DNA of 64,000 nucleotides from Clusia tigrina (GCA_920105625.2 OV050032.1:94720542-94784541); one strand, 5' to 3'. Shown: positions 20,770 through 35,252, counted from the stretch's first letter. The notes: a model not told the origin generated them from the sequence alone. Translations and numbers: made by a program.

Positions 20770-21248
20770 TGTTGTGAGTTAGAATCAAGCTACTTACGCG
20801 TAGTTGACTCACAGCACCGGCTCTTATTAAATTCATTAAGAACGCACATATTTCTAGGGTGCAAATATAGTAAATGAGCAGTAATTATTCATTTAATTAT
20901 GATGTAAACTTTTAGGGTGTCACAGTTCCGCAGTCAAGCTGACGAGGGGCATTTAGAATGCACCGACGACAGCTTTTACTTGCAGTAGGTCAGTGGGCTT
21001 GAGCAACTGACACCAAAAAACAATTGCGTAACTGGAACACCAGAAAAGTCAAGACGTAGACTGTAATGTTTATTTGTAAATAGTATATAAGAACTAGCAT
21101 TTTAAGAATAAAGCTCTCTTGTGTTTTAAAACTGAAAAGTGAAAGTGTTTGTACTCTACGTTAGGGTTCTTGATTTTGCAGCCACGCGCCCGGAAGAACT
21201 GCGACAGGACGTCGCTCTCGCCGACAAGCAGACACGAGGACCCCAACA
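20770..21248 (+). repeat. 3' LTR, complete (479 bp)
   Basis: It begins TGTTG right after the polypurine tract and ends CAACA, a perfect 5-bp terminal inverted repeat with the canonical TG...CA ends. TATATAA lies at 21084-21090 and AATAAA at 21107-21112, followed by T/GT-rich sequence suited to 3' end formation. The short distance between TATA and AATAAA implies a short R region. This LTR has the first 8 bp that the 5' copy has lost. Confidence 0.97.
21107..21112 (+). terminator. Poly(A) signal of the 3' LTR
   Basis: AATAAA followed within 10-25 nt by TCTTGTGTTTT, a U/GU-rich downstream element. It is the expected 3' processing signal of the full-length transcript; the identical hexamer in the 5' LTR (10600-10605) would have to be bypassed or lie upstream of the start site. 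Confidence 0.6.
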
Positions 21249-22604
21249 CTACCCTAGAGTCCCAAATCAAACACTGATAAAACTTCAAATGGCCCTAACT
21301 TCTATACGGTACTTCCTACACCTATCAAGGTTTGCAGCATACAAATGCTTGTAACTTTTTACTGGAGCGTCATAAAACCTTGAAATTTTGTAACAATAAA
21401 GTACTCGAGCCTCTTGTCAATTTAAGCTATCGCTCAAAGCTATGCTACCCTAGAGTCCCAAATCAAACACTGATAAAACTTCAAACGCCCCTAACTTCTT
21501 TACGGTAAGTCCTCCACCTATCAAAGTTTGCAACATACAAATGCTTGTAACTTTTTACTGGAGCGTCATAAAAACTTGAAATTTTGTAACAATAAAGTAC
21601 TCGAGCCTCTTGTCAATTTAAGCCATCGCTCAAAGCTATGCTACCCTTGAGTCCCAAATCAAACACTGATAAAACTTCAAACGCCCCTAACTTCTTTACG
21701 GTACCTCCTACGCCTATCAAAGTTTGCAACATACAAATGCTTGTAACTTTTTACTGGAGCGTCATAAAACCTTGAAATTCTCTAACAATGAAGTACCCGA
21801 GCCTCTTGTCAATTTAAGCTATCGCTCAAAGCTATGCTACCCTTGAGTCCCAAATCAAACACTGATAAAACTTCAAATGGCCCTAACTACTATACGGTAC
21901 GTCCTACATCTATCAAAGTTTGCAACATACAAATGCTTGTAACTTTTTACTGGAGCGTCATAAAACCTTGAAATTTTGTAACAATAAAGTACTCGAGCCT
22001 CTTGTCAATTTAAGCTATCGCTGAAAGCTATGCTAACCTAGAGTCCCAAATCAAACCCTGATAAAACTTCAAACGCCCCTAACTTCTTTACGGTACGTCC
22101 TACACCTATCAAAGTTTGCAACATACAAATGCTTGTAACTTTTAACTGGTGCGTCATAAAACCTTGAAATTTTGTTACAATGAAGTACCCGAGCCTCTTG
22201 TCAATTTAAGCTATCGCTCAAAGCGATGCTACCCTAGAGTCCCAAATCAAACACTGATAAAACTTCAAATGGCCCTAACTTCTATACGGTACGTCCTACA
22301 CCTATCAAGGTTTGCAACATACAAATGCTTGTAACTTTTTACTGGAGCGTCATAAAACCTTGAAATTTTGTAACAATAAAGTACTCGAGCCTCTTGTCAA
22401 TTTAAGCCATCGCTCAAAGCTATGCTACCCTTGAGTCCCAAATCAAACACTGATAAAACTTCAAACGCCCCTAACTTCTTTACGGTACGTCCTACACCTA
22501 TCAAAGTTGGCAACATTCAAATGCTTGTAACTTTTTACTGGAGCTTCATAAAACCTTGAAATTTTGTAACAATAAAGTACTCGAGCCTCTTGTCAATTTA
22601 AGCT

Positions 22605-22930
22605 ATCGCTGAAAGCTATGCTAACCTAGAGTCCCAAATCACACACTGATAAAACTTCAAACGCCCCTAACTTCTTTACGGTACGTCCTACACCTATCAA
22701 AGTTTGCAACATACAAATGCTTGTAACTTTTTACTGGAGCGTCATAAAACCTTGAAATTTTGTTACAATGAAGTACCCGAGCCTCTTGTCAATTTAAGCT
22801 ATCGCTCAAAACGATGCTACCCTAGAGTCCCAAATCAAACACTGATAAAACTTCAAATGGCCCTAACTTCTATACGGTACGTCCTACACCTATCAAGGTG
22901 TGCAGCATACAAATGCTTGTAACTTTTTAC
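22605..22930 (+). repeat. Empty-site paralogue of the retrotransposon target
   Basis: 22612-22765 matches the left flank 10120-10274, including GCTGAAAGC, GCTAACCTAG and the uncommon TTTTGTTACAATG form. 22817 onward matches the right flank from 21249, including CAAGG and the rare GCAGCATAC variant. Between them, 22766-22816 (51 bp) is present here and absent around the element. This is therefore the closest in-window picture of the monomer before insertion. Confidence 0.75.
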
Positions 22931-23929
22931 TGGAGCGTCATAAAACCTTGAAATTTTGTAACAATAAAGTACTCGAGCCTCTTGTCAATTTAAGCTATCG
23001 CTCAAAGCTATGCTACCCTAGAGTCCCAAATCAAACACTGATAAAACTACAAACGCCCCTAACTTCTTTACGGTAAGTCCTCCACCTATCAAAGTTTGCA
23101 ACATACAAATGCTTGTAACTTTTTACTGGAGCGTCATAAAAACTTGAAATTTTGTAACAATAAAGTACTCGAGCCTCTTGTCAATTTAAGCCATCGCTCA
23201 AAGCTATGCTACCCTTGAGTCCCAAATCAAACACTGATAAAACTTCAAACGCCCCTAACTTCTTTACGGTACCTCCTACGCCTATCAAAGTTTGCAACAT
23301 ACAAATGCTTGTAACTTTTTACTGGAGCGTCATAAAACCTTGAAATTTTGTAACAATAAAGTACTCGAGCCTCTTGTCAATTTAAGCTATCGCTCAAAGC
23401 TATGCTACCCTAGAGTCCCAAATCAAACACTGATAAAACTTCAAACGCCCCTAACTTCTTTACGGTAAGTCCTCCACCTATCAAAGTTTGCAACATACAA
23501 ATGCTTGTAACTTTTTACTGGAGCGTCATAAAACCTTGAAATTTTGTAACAATAAAGTACTCGAGCCTCTTGTCAATTTAAGCCATCGCTCAAAGCTATG
23601 CTACCCTTGAGTCCCAAATCAAACACTGATAAAACTTCAAATGGCCCAAAATTCTATACGGTACGTCCTACACCTATCAAAGTTTGCAACATACAAATGC
23701 TTGTATCTTTTTACTGGAGCGTCATAAAACCTTGAAATTTTGTAACAATAAAGTACTCGAGCCTTTTGTCAATTTAAGTTATCGCTAAAAGCTATGCTAC
23801 CCTAGAGTCCCAAATCAAACACTGATAAAACTTCAAACGCCCCTAACTTCTTTACGGTACGACCTACACCTATCAAAGTTGTCAACATTCAAATGCTTGT
23901 AACTTTTTGCTGGAGCGTCATAAAACCTT

Positions 23930-26496
23930 GAAATTTTGTAGCAATAAAGTACTCGAGCCTCTTGTCAATTTAAGCTATCGCTCAAAGCTATGCTACCCTA
24001 GAGTCCCAAATCAAACACTGATAAAACTTCAAACGCCCCTAACTTCTTTACGGTACGTCCTACACCTATCAAAGTTTGCAACATACAAATGTTTGTAACT
24101 TTTTACTGGAGCGTCATAAAACCTTGAAATTTTGTAACAATAAAGTACTCGAGCCTCTTGTCAATTTAAGCTATCGCTGAAAGCTATGCTACCCTAGAGT
24201 CCCAAATCAAACACTGAAAAAACTTCAAACGCCCCTAACTTCTTTGCGGTACGTCATACACCTATCAAAGTTTGCAACATACAAATGCTTGTAACTTTTT
24301 ACTGGAGCGTCATAAAACCTTGAAATTTTGTAACAATGAAGTACCCGAGCCTCTTGTCAATTTAAGCTATCGCTCAAAGCTATGCTACCCTAGAGTCCCA
24401 AATCAAACACTGATAAAACTTCAAATGGCCCTAACTTCTATACGGTACGTCCTACACCTATCAAAGTTTGCAACATACAAATGCTTGTAACTTTTTACTG
24501 GAGCGTCATAAAACCTTGAAATTTTGTAACAATAAAGTACTCGAGCCTCTTGTCAATTTAAGCCATCGCTCAAAGCTATGCTACCCTTGAGTCCTAAATC
24601 AAACACTGATAAAACTTCAAACGCCCCTAACTTCTTTACGGTACGTCCTACACATATCAAAGTTTGCAACATACAAATGCATTGTAACTTTTTACTGGAG
24701 CGTCATAAAAACTTGAAATTTTGTAACAATAAAGTACTCGAGCCTCTTGTCAATTTAAGCCATCGCTCAAAGCTATGCTATCCTTGAGTCCCAAATCAAA
24801 CACTGATAAAACTTCAAACGCCCCTAACTTCTTTACGGTACCTCCTACGCCTATCAAAGTTTGCAACATACAAATGCTTGTAACTTTTTACTGGAGCGTC
24901 ATAAAACCTTGAAATTTTGTAACAATAAAGTACTCGAGCCTCTGGTCAATTTAAGCTATCGCTCAAAGCTATGCTACCCTAGAGTCCCAAATCAAACACT
25001 GATAAAACTTCAAACGCCCCTAACTTCTTTACGGTAAGTCCTCCACCTATCAAAGTTTGCAACATACAAATGCTTGTAACTTTTTACTGGAGCGTCATAA
25101 AACCTTGAAATTTTGTAACAATAAAGTACTCGAGCCTCTTGTCAATTTAAGCTATCGCTCAAAGCTATGCTACCCTTGAGTCCCAAATCAAACACTGATA
25201 AAACTTCAAATGGCCCAAAATTCTATACGGTACGTCCTACACCTATCAAAGTTTGCAACATACAAATGCTTGTATCTTTTTACTGGAGCGTCATAAAACC
25301 TTGAAATTTTGTAGCAATAAAGTACTCGAGCCTCTTGTCAATTTAAGCTATCGCTCAAAGCTATGCTACCCTAGAGTCCCAAATCAAACACTGATAAAAC
25401 TTCAAACGCCCCTAACTTCTTTACGGTACGTCCTACACCTATCAAAGTTTGCAACATACAAATGCTTGTAACTTTTTACTGGTGCGTCATAAAACCTTGA
25501 AATTTTGTAACAATAAAGTACTCGAGCCTCTTGTCAATTTAAGCCATCGCTCAAAGCTATGCTACCCTTGAGTCCTAAATCAAACACTGATAAAACTTCA
25601 AACGCCCCTAACTTCTTTACGGTACGTCCTACACATATCAAAGTTTGCAACATACAAATGCATTGTAAGTTTTTACTGGTGCGTCATAAAAACTTGAAAT
25701 TTTATAGCAATAAAGTACTCGAGCCTCTTGTCAATTTAAGCTATCGCTCAAAGCTATGCTACCCTAGAGTCCCAAATCAAACACTGATAAAACTTCAAAC
25801 GCCCCTAACTTCTTTACGGTACGTCCTACACCTATCAAAGTTTGCAACATACAAATGTTTGTAACTTTTTACTGGAGCGTCATAAAACCTTGAAATTTTG
25901 TAACAATAAAGTACTCAAGCCTCTTGTCAATTTAAGCTATCGCTGAAAGCTATGCTACCCTAGAGTCCCAAATCAAACACTGATAAAACTTCAAACGCCC
26001 CTAACTTCTTTGCGGTACGTCATACACCTATCAAAGTTTGCAACATACAAATGCTTGTAACTTTTTACTGGAGCGTCATAAAACCTTGAAATTTTGTAAC
26101 AATGAAGTACCCGAGCCTCTTGTCAATTTAAGCTATCGCTCAAAGCCATGCTACCCTAGAGTCCCAAATCAAACACTGATAAAACTTCAAATGGCCCTAA
26201 CTTATATATGGTACGTCCTACACCTATCAAAGTTTGCAACATACAAATGCTTGTAACTTTTTACTGGAGCGTCATAAAACCTTGAAATTTTGTAACAATA
26301 AAGTACTCGAGCCTCTTGTCAATTTAAGCCATCGCTCAAAGCTATGCTACCCTTGAGTCCTAAATCAAACACTGATAAAACTTCAAACGCCCCTAACTTC
26401 TTTACGGTACGTCCTACACATATCAAAGTTTGCAACATACAAATGCATTGTAACTTTTTACTGGAGCGTCATAAAAACTTGAAATTTTGTAACAAT
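23930..26496 (+). repeat. Higher-order duplication, offset 1766 bp (9 monomers)
   Basis: About 23930-24730 aligns with 25696-26496. The shared block reads GTAGCAATAAAG, AAATGTTTG, GCTGAAAGC, TTCTTTGCGG followed by GTCATAC, a class A monomer, GAGTCCTAAATC and a +1 bp ATGCATTG monomer. The same block returns near 29220-30025 and 53880-54690, so it is a mobile cassette of the array. Confidence 0.75.
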
Positions 26497-29400
26497 AAAG
26501 TACTCGAGCCTCTTGACAATTTAAGCTATCGCTCAACGCTATGCTACCCTAGAGTCCCAAATCAAACACTGATAAAACTTCAAACGCCCCTAACTTCTTT
26601 ACGGTACGTCCTACACCTATCAAAGTTTGCTACTTACAAATGATTGTAACTTTTTACTGGAGCGTCATAAATCCTTGAAATTTTGTAACAATGAAGTACT
26701 CGAGCCTCTTGTCAATTTAAGCTATCGCTCAAAGCTATGCTACCTTTGAGTCCCAAATCAAACACTGATAAAACTTCAAATGGCCCTAACTTCTATACGG
26801 TACGTCCTACACCTATCAAAGTTTGCAACATACAAATGCTTGTATCTTTTTACTGGAGCGTCATAAAACCTTGAAATTTTGTAAAAATGAAGTACTCGAG
26901 CCTCTTGTCAATTTAAGCCATCGCTCAAAGCTATGCTACCCTAGAGTCCCAAATCAAACACTGATAAAAGTTCAAATGGCCCTTACTTCTATACGGTACG
27001 TCCTACACCTATCAAAGTTTGCAACATACAAATGCTTGTATCTTTTTACTGGAGCGTCATAAAACCTTGAAATTCTGTAACAATGAAGTACCCGAGCCTC
27101 TTGTCAATTTAAGCTATCGCTCAAAGCTATGCTACCCTTGAGTCCCAAATCAAACACTGATAAAACTTCAAATGGCCCTAACTTCTATACGGTACGTCCA
27201 ACACCTATCAAAGTTTGCAACATACAAATGCTTGTAACTTTTTACTGGAGCGTCATAAAACCTTGAAATTTTGTAACAATAAAGTACTCGAGCCTCTTGT
27301 CAATTTAAGCTATCGCTGAAAGCTATGCTAACCTAGAGTCCCAAATCAAACACTGATAAAACTTCAAACGCCCCTAACTTCTTTACGGTACGTCCTACAC
27401 CTATCAAAGTTTGCAACACACAAATGCTTGTAACTTTTTACTGGAGCGTCATAAAACCTTGAAATTTTGTTACAATGAAGTACCCGAGCCTCTTGTCAAT
27501 TTAAGCTATCGCTCAAAGCGATGCTACCCTAGAGTCCCAAATCAAACACTGATAAAACTTCAAATGGCCCTAACTTCTATACGGTACGTCCTACACCTAT
27601 CAAGGTTTGCAACATACAAATGCTTGTAACTTTTTACTGGAGCGTCATAAAACCTTGAAATTTTGTAACAATAAAGTACTCGAGCCTCTTGTCAATTTAA
27701 GCCATCGCTCAAAGCTATGCTACCCTTGAGTCCCAAATCAAACACTGATAAAACTTCAAACGCCCCTAACTTCTTTACGGTACGTCCTACACCTATCAAA
27801 GTTGGCAACATTCAAATGCTTGTAACTTTTTACTGGAGCGTCATAAAACCTTGAAATTTTGTAACAATGAAGTACCCGAGCCTCTTGTCAATTTAAGCTA
27901 TCGCTCAAAGCTATGCTACCCTAGAGTCCCAAATCAAACACTGATAAAACTTCAAACGCCCCTAACTTCTTTACGGTACGTCCTACACCTATCAAAGTTT
28001 GCAACATACAAATGCTTGTATCTTTTTACTGGAGCGTCATAAAACCTTGAAATTTTGTAACAATGAAGTACCCGAGCCTCTTGTCAATTTAAGCTATCGC
28101 TCAAAGCTATGCTATCCTAGAGTCCCAAATCAAACATTGATAAAACTTCAAATGGCCCTAACTTCTATACGGTACGTCCTACACCTATACAAGTTTGCAA
28201 CATACAAATGCTTGTAACTTTTTACTGGAGCGTCATAAAACCTTGAAATTTTGTAACAATAAAGTACTCGAGCCTTTTGTCAATTTAAGCTATCGCTCAA
28301 AGCTATGCTACCCTAGAGTCCCAAATCAAACACTGATAAAACTTCAAACGCCCCTAACTTCTTTACGGTACGTCCTACACATATCAAAGTTTGCAACATA
28401 CAAATGCATTGTAACTTTTTACTGGAGCGTCATAAAAACTTGAAATTTTGTAACAATAAAGTACTAGAGCCTCTTGTCAATTTAAGCCATCGCTCAAAGC
28501 TATGCTACCCTTGAGTCCCAAATCAAACACTGATAAAACTTCAAATGGCCCAAAATTCTATACGGTACGTCCTACACCTATTAAAGTTTGCAACATACAA
28601 ATGCTTGTATCTTTTTACTGGAGCGTCATAAAACCTTGAAATTTTGTAACAATAAAGTACTCGAGCCTTTTGTCAATTTAAGCTATCGCTCAAAGCTATG
28701 CTACCCTAGAGTCCCAAATCAAACACTGATAAAACTTCAAACGCCCCTAACTTCTTTACGGTAAGTCCTCCACCTATCAAAGTTTGCAACATACAAATGC
28801 TTGTAACTTTTTACTGGAGCGTCATAAAACCTTGAAATTTTGTAACAATAAAGTACTCGAGCCTCTTGTCAATTTAAGCCATCGCTCAAAGCTATGCTAC
28901 CCTTGAGTCCCAAATCAAACACTGATAAAACTTCAAATGGCCCAAAATTCTATACGGTACGTCTTACACCTATCAAAGTTTGCAACATACAGATGCTTGT
29001 ATCTTTTTACTGGAGCGTCTAAAACCTTGAAATTTTGTAACAATAAAGTACTCGAGCCTCTTGTCAATTTAAGTTATCGCTCAAAGCTATGCTACCCTAG
29101 AGTCCCAAATCAAACACTGATAAAACTTCTAACGACCCTAACTTCTTTACGGTACGTCCTACACCTATCAAAGTTGGTAACATTCAAATGCTTGTAACTT
29201 TTTACTGGAGCGTCATAAAACCTTGAAATTTTGTAGCAATAAAGTACTCGAGCCTCTTGTCAATTTAAGCTATCGCTCAAAGCTATGCTACCCTAGAGTC
29301 CCAAATCAAACACTGATAAAACTTCAAACGCCCCTAACTTCTTTACGGTACGTCCTACACCTATCAAAGTTTGCAACATACAAATGTTTGTAACTTTTTA

Positions 29401-30429
29401 CTGGAGCGTCATAAAACCTTGAAATTTTGTAACAATAAAGCACTCGAGCCTCTTGTCAATTTAAGCTATCGCTGAAAGCTATGCTACCCTAGAGTCCCAA
29501 ATCAACCACTGAAAAAACTTCAAACGCCCCTAACTTCTTTGCGGTACGCCATACACCTATCAAAGTTTGCAACATACAAATGCTTGTAACTTTTTACTGG
29601 AGCGTCATAAAACCTTGAAATTTTGTAACAATGAAGTACCCGAGCCTCTTGTCAATTTAAGCTATCGCTCAAAGCTATGCTACCCTAGAGTCCCAAATCA
29701 AACACTGATAAAACTTCAAATGGCCCTAACTTCTATACGGTATGTCCTACACCTATCAAAGTTTGCACCATACAAATGCTTGTAACTTTTTACTGGAGCG
29801 TCATAAAACATTGAAATTTTGTAACAATAAAGTACTCGAGCCTCTTGTCAATTTAAGCCATCGCTCAAAGCTATGCTACCCTTGAGTCCTAAATCAAACA
29901 CTGATAAAACTTCAAACGCCCCTAACTTCTTTACGGTACGTCCTACACATATCAAAGTTTGCAACATACAAATGCATTGTAACTTTTTACTGGAGCGTCA
30001 TAAAAACTTGAAATTTTGTACCAATAAAGTACTCGAGCCTCTTGTCAATTTAAGCCATCGCTCAAAGCAATGCTACCCTAGAGTCCCAAATCAAACACTG
30101 ATAAAACTTCAAACGCCCCTAACTTCTTTACGGTACGTCCTACAATTATCAAAGTTTGCTACTTACAAATGCTTGTAACTTTTTACTGGAGCGTCATAAA
30201 TCCTTGAAATTTTGTAACAATGAAGTACTCGAGCCTCTTGTCAATTTAAGCTATCGCTCAAAGCTATGCTACCCTTGAGTCCCAAATCAAACACTGATAA
30301 AACTTCAAATGGCCCTAACTTCTATACGGTACGTCCCACACCTATCAAAGTTTGCAACATACAAATGCTTGTAACTTTTTACTGGAGCGTCATAAATCCT
30401 TGAAATTTTGTAACAATAAAGTACTCGAG

Positions 30430-33400
30430 CCTCATGTCAATTTAAGCCATCGCTCAAAGCTATGCTACCCTTGAGTCCCAAATCAAACACTGATAAAACT
30501 TCGAACGCCCCTAACTTCTTTACGGTACCTCCTACGCCTATCAAAGTTTGCAACATACAAATGCTTGTAACTTTTTACTGGAGCGTCATAAAACCTTGAA
30601 ATTTTGTAACAATAAAGTAATCGAGCCTCTTGTCAATTTAAGCTATCGCTCAAAGCTATGCTACCCTAGAGTCCCAAATCAAACACTGATAAAACTTCAA
30701 ACGCCCCTAACTTCTTTACGGTACGTCCTCCACCTATCAAAGTTTGCAACATACAAATGCTTGTAACTTTTTACTGGAGCGTCATAAAACCTTGAAATTT
30801 TGTAACAATGAAGTACCCGAGCCTCTTGTCAATTTAAGCCATCGCTCAAAGCTATGCTACCCTTGAGTCCCAAATCAAACACGGATAAAACTTCAAATGG
30901 CCCTAACTTCTATACGGTACGTCCTACACCTATCAAAGTTTGCAACATACAAATGCTTGTAACTTTTTACTGGAGCGTCATAAAACCTTGAAATTTTGTA
31001 ACAATAAAGTACTCGAGCCTCTTGTCAATTTAAGCCATCGCTCAAAGCTATGCTACCCTTAAGTCCCAAACCAAACACTGATAAAACTTTAAATGGCCCT
31101 AACTTCTGTACGGTACGTCCTACACCTATCAAAGTTTGCAACATACAAATGCTTGTATCTTTTTACTGGAGCGTCATAAAACCTTGAAATTTTGTAACAA
31201 TAAAGTACTCGAGCCTCTTGTAAATTTAAGTTATCGCTCAAAGCTATGCTACCCTAGAGTCCCAAATCAAACACTGATAAGACTTCAAACGCCCCTAACT
31301 TCTGTACGGTACGTCCTACACCTATCAAAGTTGGCGACATTCAAATGCTTGTAATTGTTATACTGGAGCGTCATAAAACCTTGAAATTTTGTAACAATGA
31401 AGTACCCGAGCCTCTTGTCAATTTAAGCCATCGCTCAAAGCTATGCTACCCTTGAGTCCCAAATCAAACACGGATAAAACTTCAAATGGCCCTAATTTCT
31501 ATACGTTACGTCCTACACCTATCAAAGTTTGCAACATACAAATGCTTGTAACTTTTTACTGGAGGGTCATAAAACCTTGAAATTTTGTAACAATAAAGTA
31601 CTGGAGCCTCTTCTCAATTTAAGCCATCGCTCAAAGCTATGCTACCCTTGAGTCCCAAATCAAACACTGACAAAACTTCAAATGGCCCTAACTTCTTTAC
31701 GGTACGTCCTACACCTATCAAAGTTGGCAACATTCAAATGCTTGTAACTTTTTACTGGAGCGTCATAAAACCTTGAAATTTTGTAACAATGAAGTACTCG
31801 AGCCTCTTGTCAATTTAAGTTATCGCTCAAAGCTATGCTACCCTAGAGTCCCAAATCAAACACTGATAAAACTTCAAACGCCCCTAACTTCTTTACGGCA
31901 CGTCCTACAAATATCAAAATTGGCAACATTCAAATGCTTGTAACTTTTTACTGGAGCGTCATAAAACCTTGAAATTTTGTAGCAATAAAGTACTCGAGCC
32001 TCTTGTCAATTTAAGCTATCGCTCAAAGCTATGCTACCCTAGAGTCCCAAATCAAACACTGATAAAACTTCAAACGCCCCTAACTTCTTTACGGTACGTC
32101 CTACACCTATCAAAGTTTGCAACATACAAATGCTTGTAACTTTTTACTGGAGCGTCATAAAACCTTGAAATTTTGTAACAATAAAGTACTCGAGCCTCTT
32201 GTCAATTTAAGTTATCGCTCAAAGCTATGCTACCCTAGAGTCCCAAATCAAACACTGATAAAACTTCAAACGCCCCTAACTTCTTTACGGTACGTCCTAC
32301 ACCTATCAAAGTTGGCAACATTTAAATGCTTGTAACTTTTTACTGGAGCGTCATAAAACCTTGAAATTTTGTAGCAATAAAGTACTCGAGCCTCTTGTCA
32401 ATTTAAGCTATCGCTCAAAGCTATGCTACCCTAGAGTCCAAAATCAAACACTGATAAAACTTCAAACGCCCCTAACTTCTTTACGGTACGTCCTACACCT
32501 ATCAAAGTTTGCAACATACAAATGCTTGTAACTTTTTACTGGAGCGTCATAAAACCTTGAAATTTTGTAACAATAAAGTACTCGAGCCTCTTGTCAATTT
32601 AAGCTATCGCTGAAAGCTGTGCTACCCTAGAGTCCCAAATCAAACACTGATAAAACTTCAAACGCCCCTAACTTCTTTACGGTACGTCATACACCTATCA
32701 AAGTTTGCAACATACAAATGCTTGTAACTTTTTACTGGAGCGTCATAAAACCTTGAAATTTTGTAACAATAAAGTACTCGAGCCTCTTGTCAATTTAAGC
32801 CATCGCTCAAAGCTATGCTACCCTTGAGTCCCAAATCAAACACTGATAAAACTTCAAACGCCCCTAACTTCTTTACGGTACCTCCTACGCCTATCAAAAT
32901 TTGCAACATACAAATGCTTGTAACTTTTTACTGGAGCGTCATAAAACCTTGAAATTTTGTAACAATAAAGTAATCGAGCCTCTTGTCAATTTAAGCTATC
33001 GCTCAAAGCTATGCTACCCTAGAGTCCCAAATCAAACACTGATAAAACTTCAAACGACCTAACTTCTTTACGGTACGTCCTCCACCTATCAAAGTTTGCA
33101 ACATACAAATGCTTGTAACTTTTTACTGGAGCGTCATAAAACCTTGAAATTTTGTAACAATGAAGTACCCGAGCCTCTTGTCAATTTAAGCCATCGCTCA
33201 AAGCTATGCTACCCTTGAGTCCCAAATCAAACACGGATAAAACTTCAAATGGCCCTAACTTCTATACGGTACGTCCTACACCTATCAAAGTTTGCAACAT
33301 ACAAATGCTTGTAACTTTTTACTGGAGCGTCATAAAATCTTCAAATTTTGTAACAATAAAGTACTCGAGCCTCTTGTCAATTTAAGCCATCGCTCAAAGC

Positions 33401-34030
33401 TATGCTACCCTTAAGTCCCAAATCAAACACTGATAAAACTTTAAATGGCCCTAACTTCTGTACGGTACGTCCTACACCTATCAAAGTTTGCAACATACAA
33501 ATGCTTGTATCTTTTTACTGGAGCGTCATAAAACCTTGAAATTTTGTAACAATAAAGTACTCGAGCCTCTTGTAAATTTAAGTTATCGCTCAAAGCTATG
33601 CTACCCTAGAGTCCCAAATCAAACACTGATAAAACTTCAAACGCCCCTAACTTCTTTACGGTACGTCCTACACCTATCAAAGTTGGCGACATTCAAATGC
33701 TTGTAATTGTTATACTGGAGCGTCATAAAACCTTGAAATTTTGTAACAATGAAGTACCCGAGCCTCTTGTCAATTTAAGCCATCGCTCAAAGCTATGCTA
33801 CCCTTGAGTCCCAAATCAAACACGGATAAAACTTCAAATGGCCCTAATTTCTATACGTTACGTCCTACACCTATCAAAGTTTGCAACATACAAATGCTTG
33901 TAACTTTTTACTGGAGGGTCATAAAACCTTGAAATTTTGTAACAATAAAGTACTGGAGCCTCTTGTCAATTTAAGCCATCGCTCAAAGCTATGCTACCCT
34001 TGAGTCCCAAATCAAACACTGACAAAACTT
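30430..34030 (+). repeat. Tandem higher-order repeat, offset 2352 bp (12 monomers)
   Basis: About 30430-31680 matches 32780-34030. Private markers present in both copies are AAGTAATCGAGCC (near 30616 and 32967), GTAATTGTTATACTGG (near 31350 and 33702), ACGTTACGTCC (near 31503 and 33855) and CTGGAGGGTCAT (near 31559 and 33911). About 31800-32750 in turn matches 34940-35890 at offset 3136, so the region was duplicated more than once. Confidence 0.8.
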
Positions 34031-35252
34031 CAAATGGCCCTAACTTCTATACGGTACGTCCTACACCTATCAAAGTTTGCAACATACAAATGCTTGTATC
34101 TTTTTACTGGAGCGTCACAAAACCTTGAAATTTTGTAACAATGAAGTACTCGAGCCTCTTGTCAATTTAAGCCATCGCTCAAAGCTATGCTACCCTAGAG
34201 TCCCAAATCAAACACTGATAAAAGTTAAAATGGCCCTTACTTCTATACGGTACATCCTACACCTATCAAAGTTTGCAACATACAAATGCTTGTATCTTTT
34301 TACTGGAGCGTCATAAAACCTTGAAATTCTGTAACAATGAAGTACCCGAGCCTCTTGTCAATTTAAGCTATCGCTCAAAGCTATGCTACCCTTGAGTCCC
34401 AAATCAAACACTGATAAAACTTCAAATGGCCCTAACTTCTATACGGTACGTCCTACACCTATCAAGGTTTGCAACATACAAATGCTTGTAACTTTTTACT
34501 GGAGCGTCATACAACCTTGAAATTTTGTAACAATAAAGTACTCGAGCCTCTTGTCAATTTAAGCCATCGCTCAAAGCTATGCTACCCTTGAGTCCCAAAT
34601 CAAACACTGATAAAACTTCAAACGCCCCTAACTTCTTTACGGTACGTCCTACACCTATCAAAGTTGGCAACATTCAAATGCTTGTAACTTTTTACTGGAG
34701 CGTCATAAAACCTTGAAATTTTGTAACAATGAAGTACCCGAGCCTCTTGTCAATTTAAGCTATCGCCCAAAGCTATGCTACCCTAGAGTCCCAAATCAAA
34801 CACTGATAAAACTTCAAACGCCCCTAACTTCTTTACGGTACGTCCTACACCTATCAAAGTTTGCAACATACAAATGCTTGTATCTTTTTACTGGAGCGTC
34901 ATAAAACCTTGAAATTTTGTAACAATAAAGTACTCGAGCCTCTTGTCAATTTAAGTTATCGCTCAAAGCTATGCTACCCTAGAGTCCCAAATCAAACACT
35001 GATAAAACTTCAAACGCCCCTAACTTCTTTACGGTACGTCCTACAAATATCAAAGTTGGCAACATTCAAATGCTTGTAACTTTTTACTGGAGCGTCATAA
35101 AACCTTGAAATTTTGTAGCAATAAAGTACTCGAGCCTCTTGTCAATTTAAGCTATCGCTCAAAGCTATGCTACCCTAGAGTCCCAAATCAAACACTGATA
35201 AAACTTCAAACGCCCCTAACTTCTTTACGGTACGTCCTACACCTATCAAAGT

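Larger units (their letters stand above)
10271..21248 (+). mobile_element. Ty3/gypsy-class LTR retrotransposon inserted in the satellite
   Basis: A complete element of about 10,978 bp: two direct LTRs (471 and 479 bp), PBS, leader, gag, pol in the order protease-RT-RNase H-integrase, AT-rich 3' region and polypurine tract. RNase H preceding integrase puts it in the Ty3/gypsy class and rules out copia. Both ORFs are open along their full length, and the LTRs differ by 4 substitutions in 471 aligned positions (under 1%), so insertion was recent. It lacks a target-site duplication: the left flank ends ...ATTTTGTTA and the right flank starts CTACCCTAG, with 51 bp of monomer missing between. The long leader and 2.8 kb 3' region make it larger than most env-less gypsy elements. 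The exact clade was not assigned. Confidence 0.97.
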
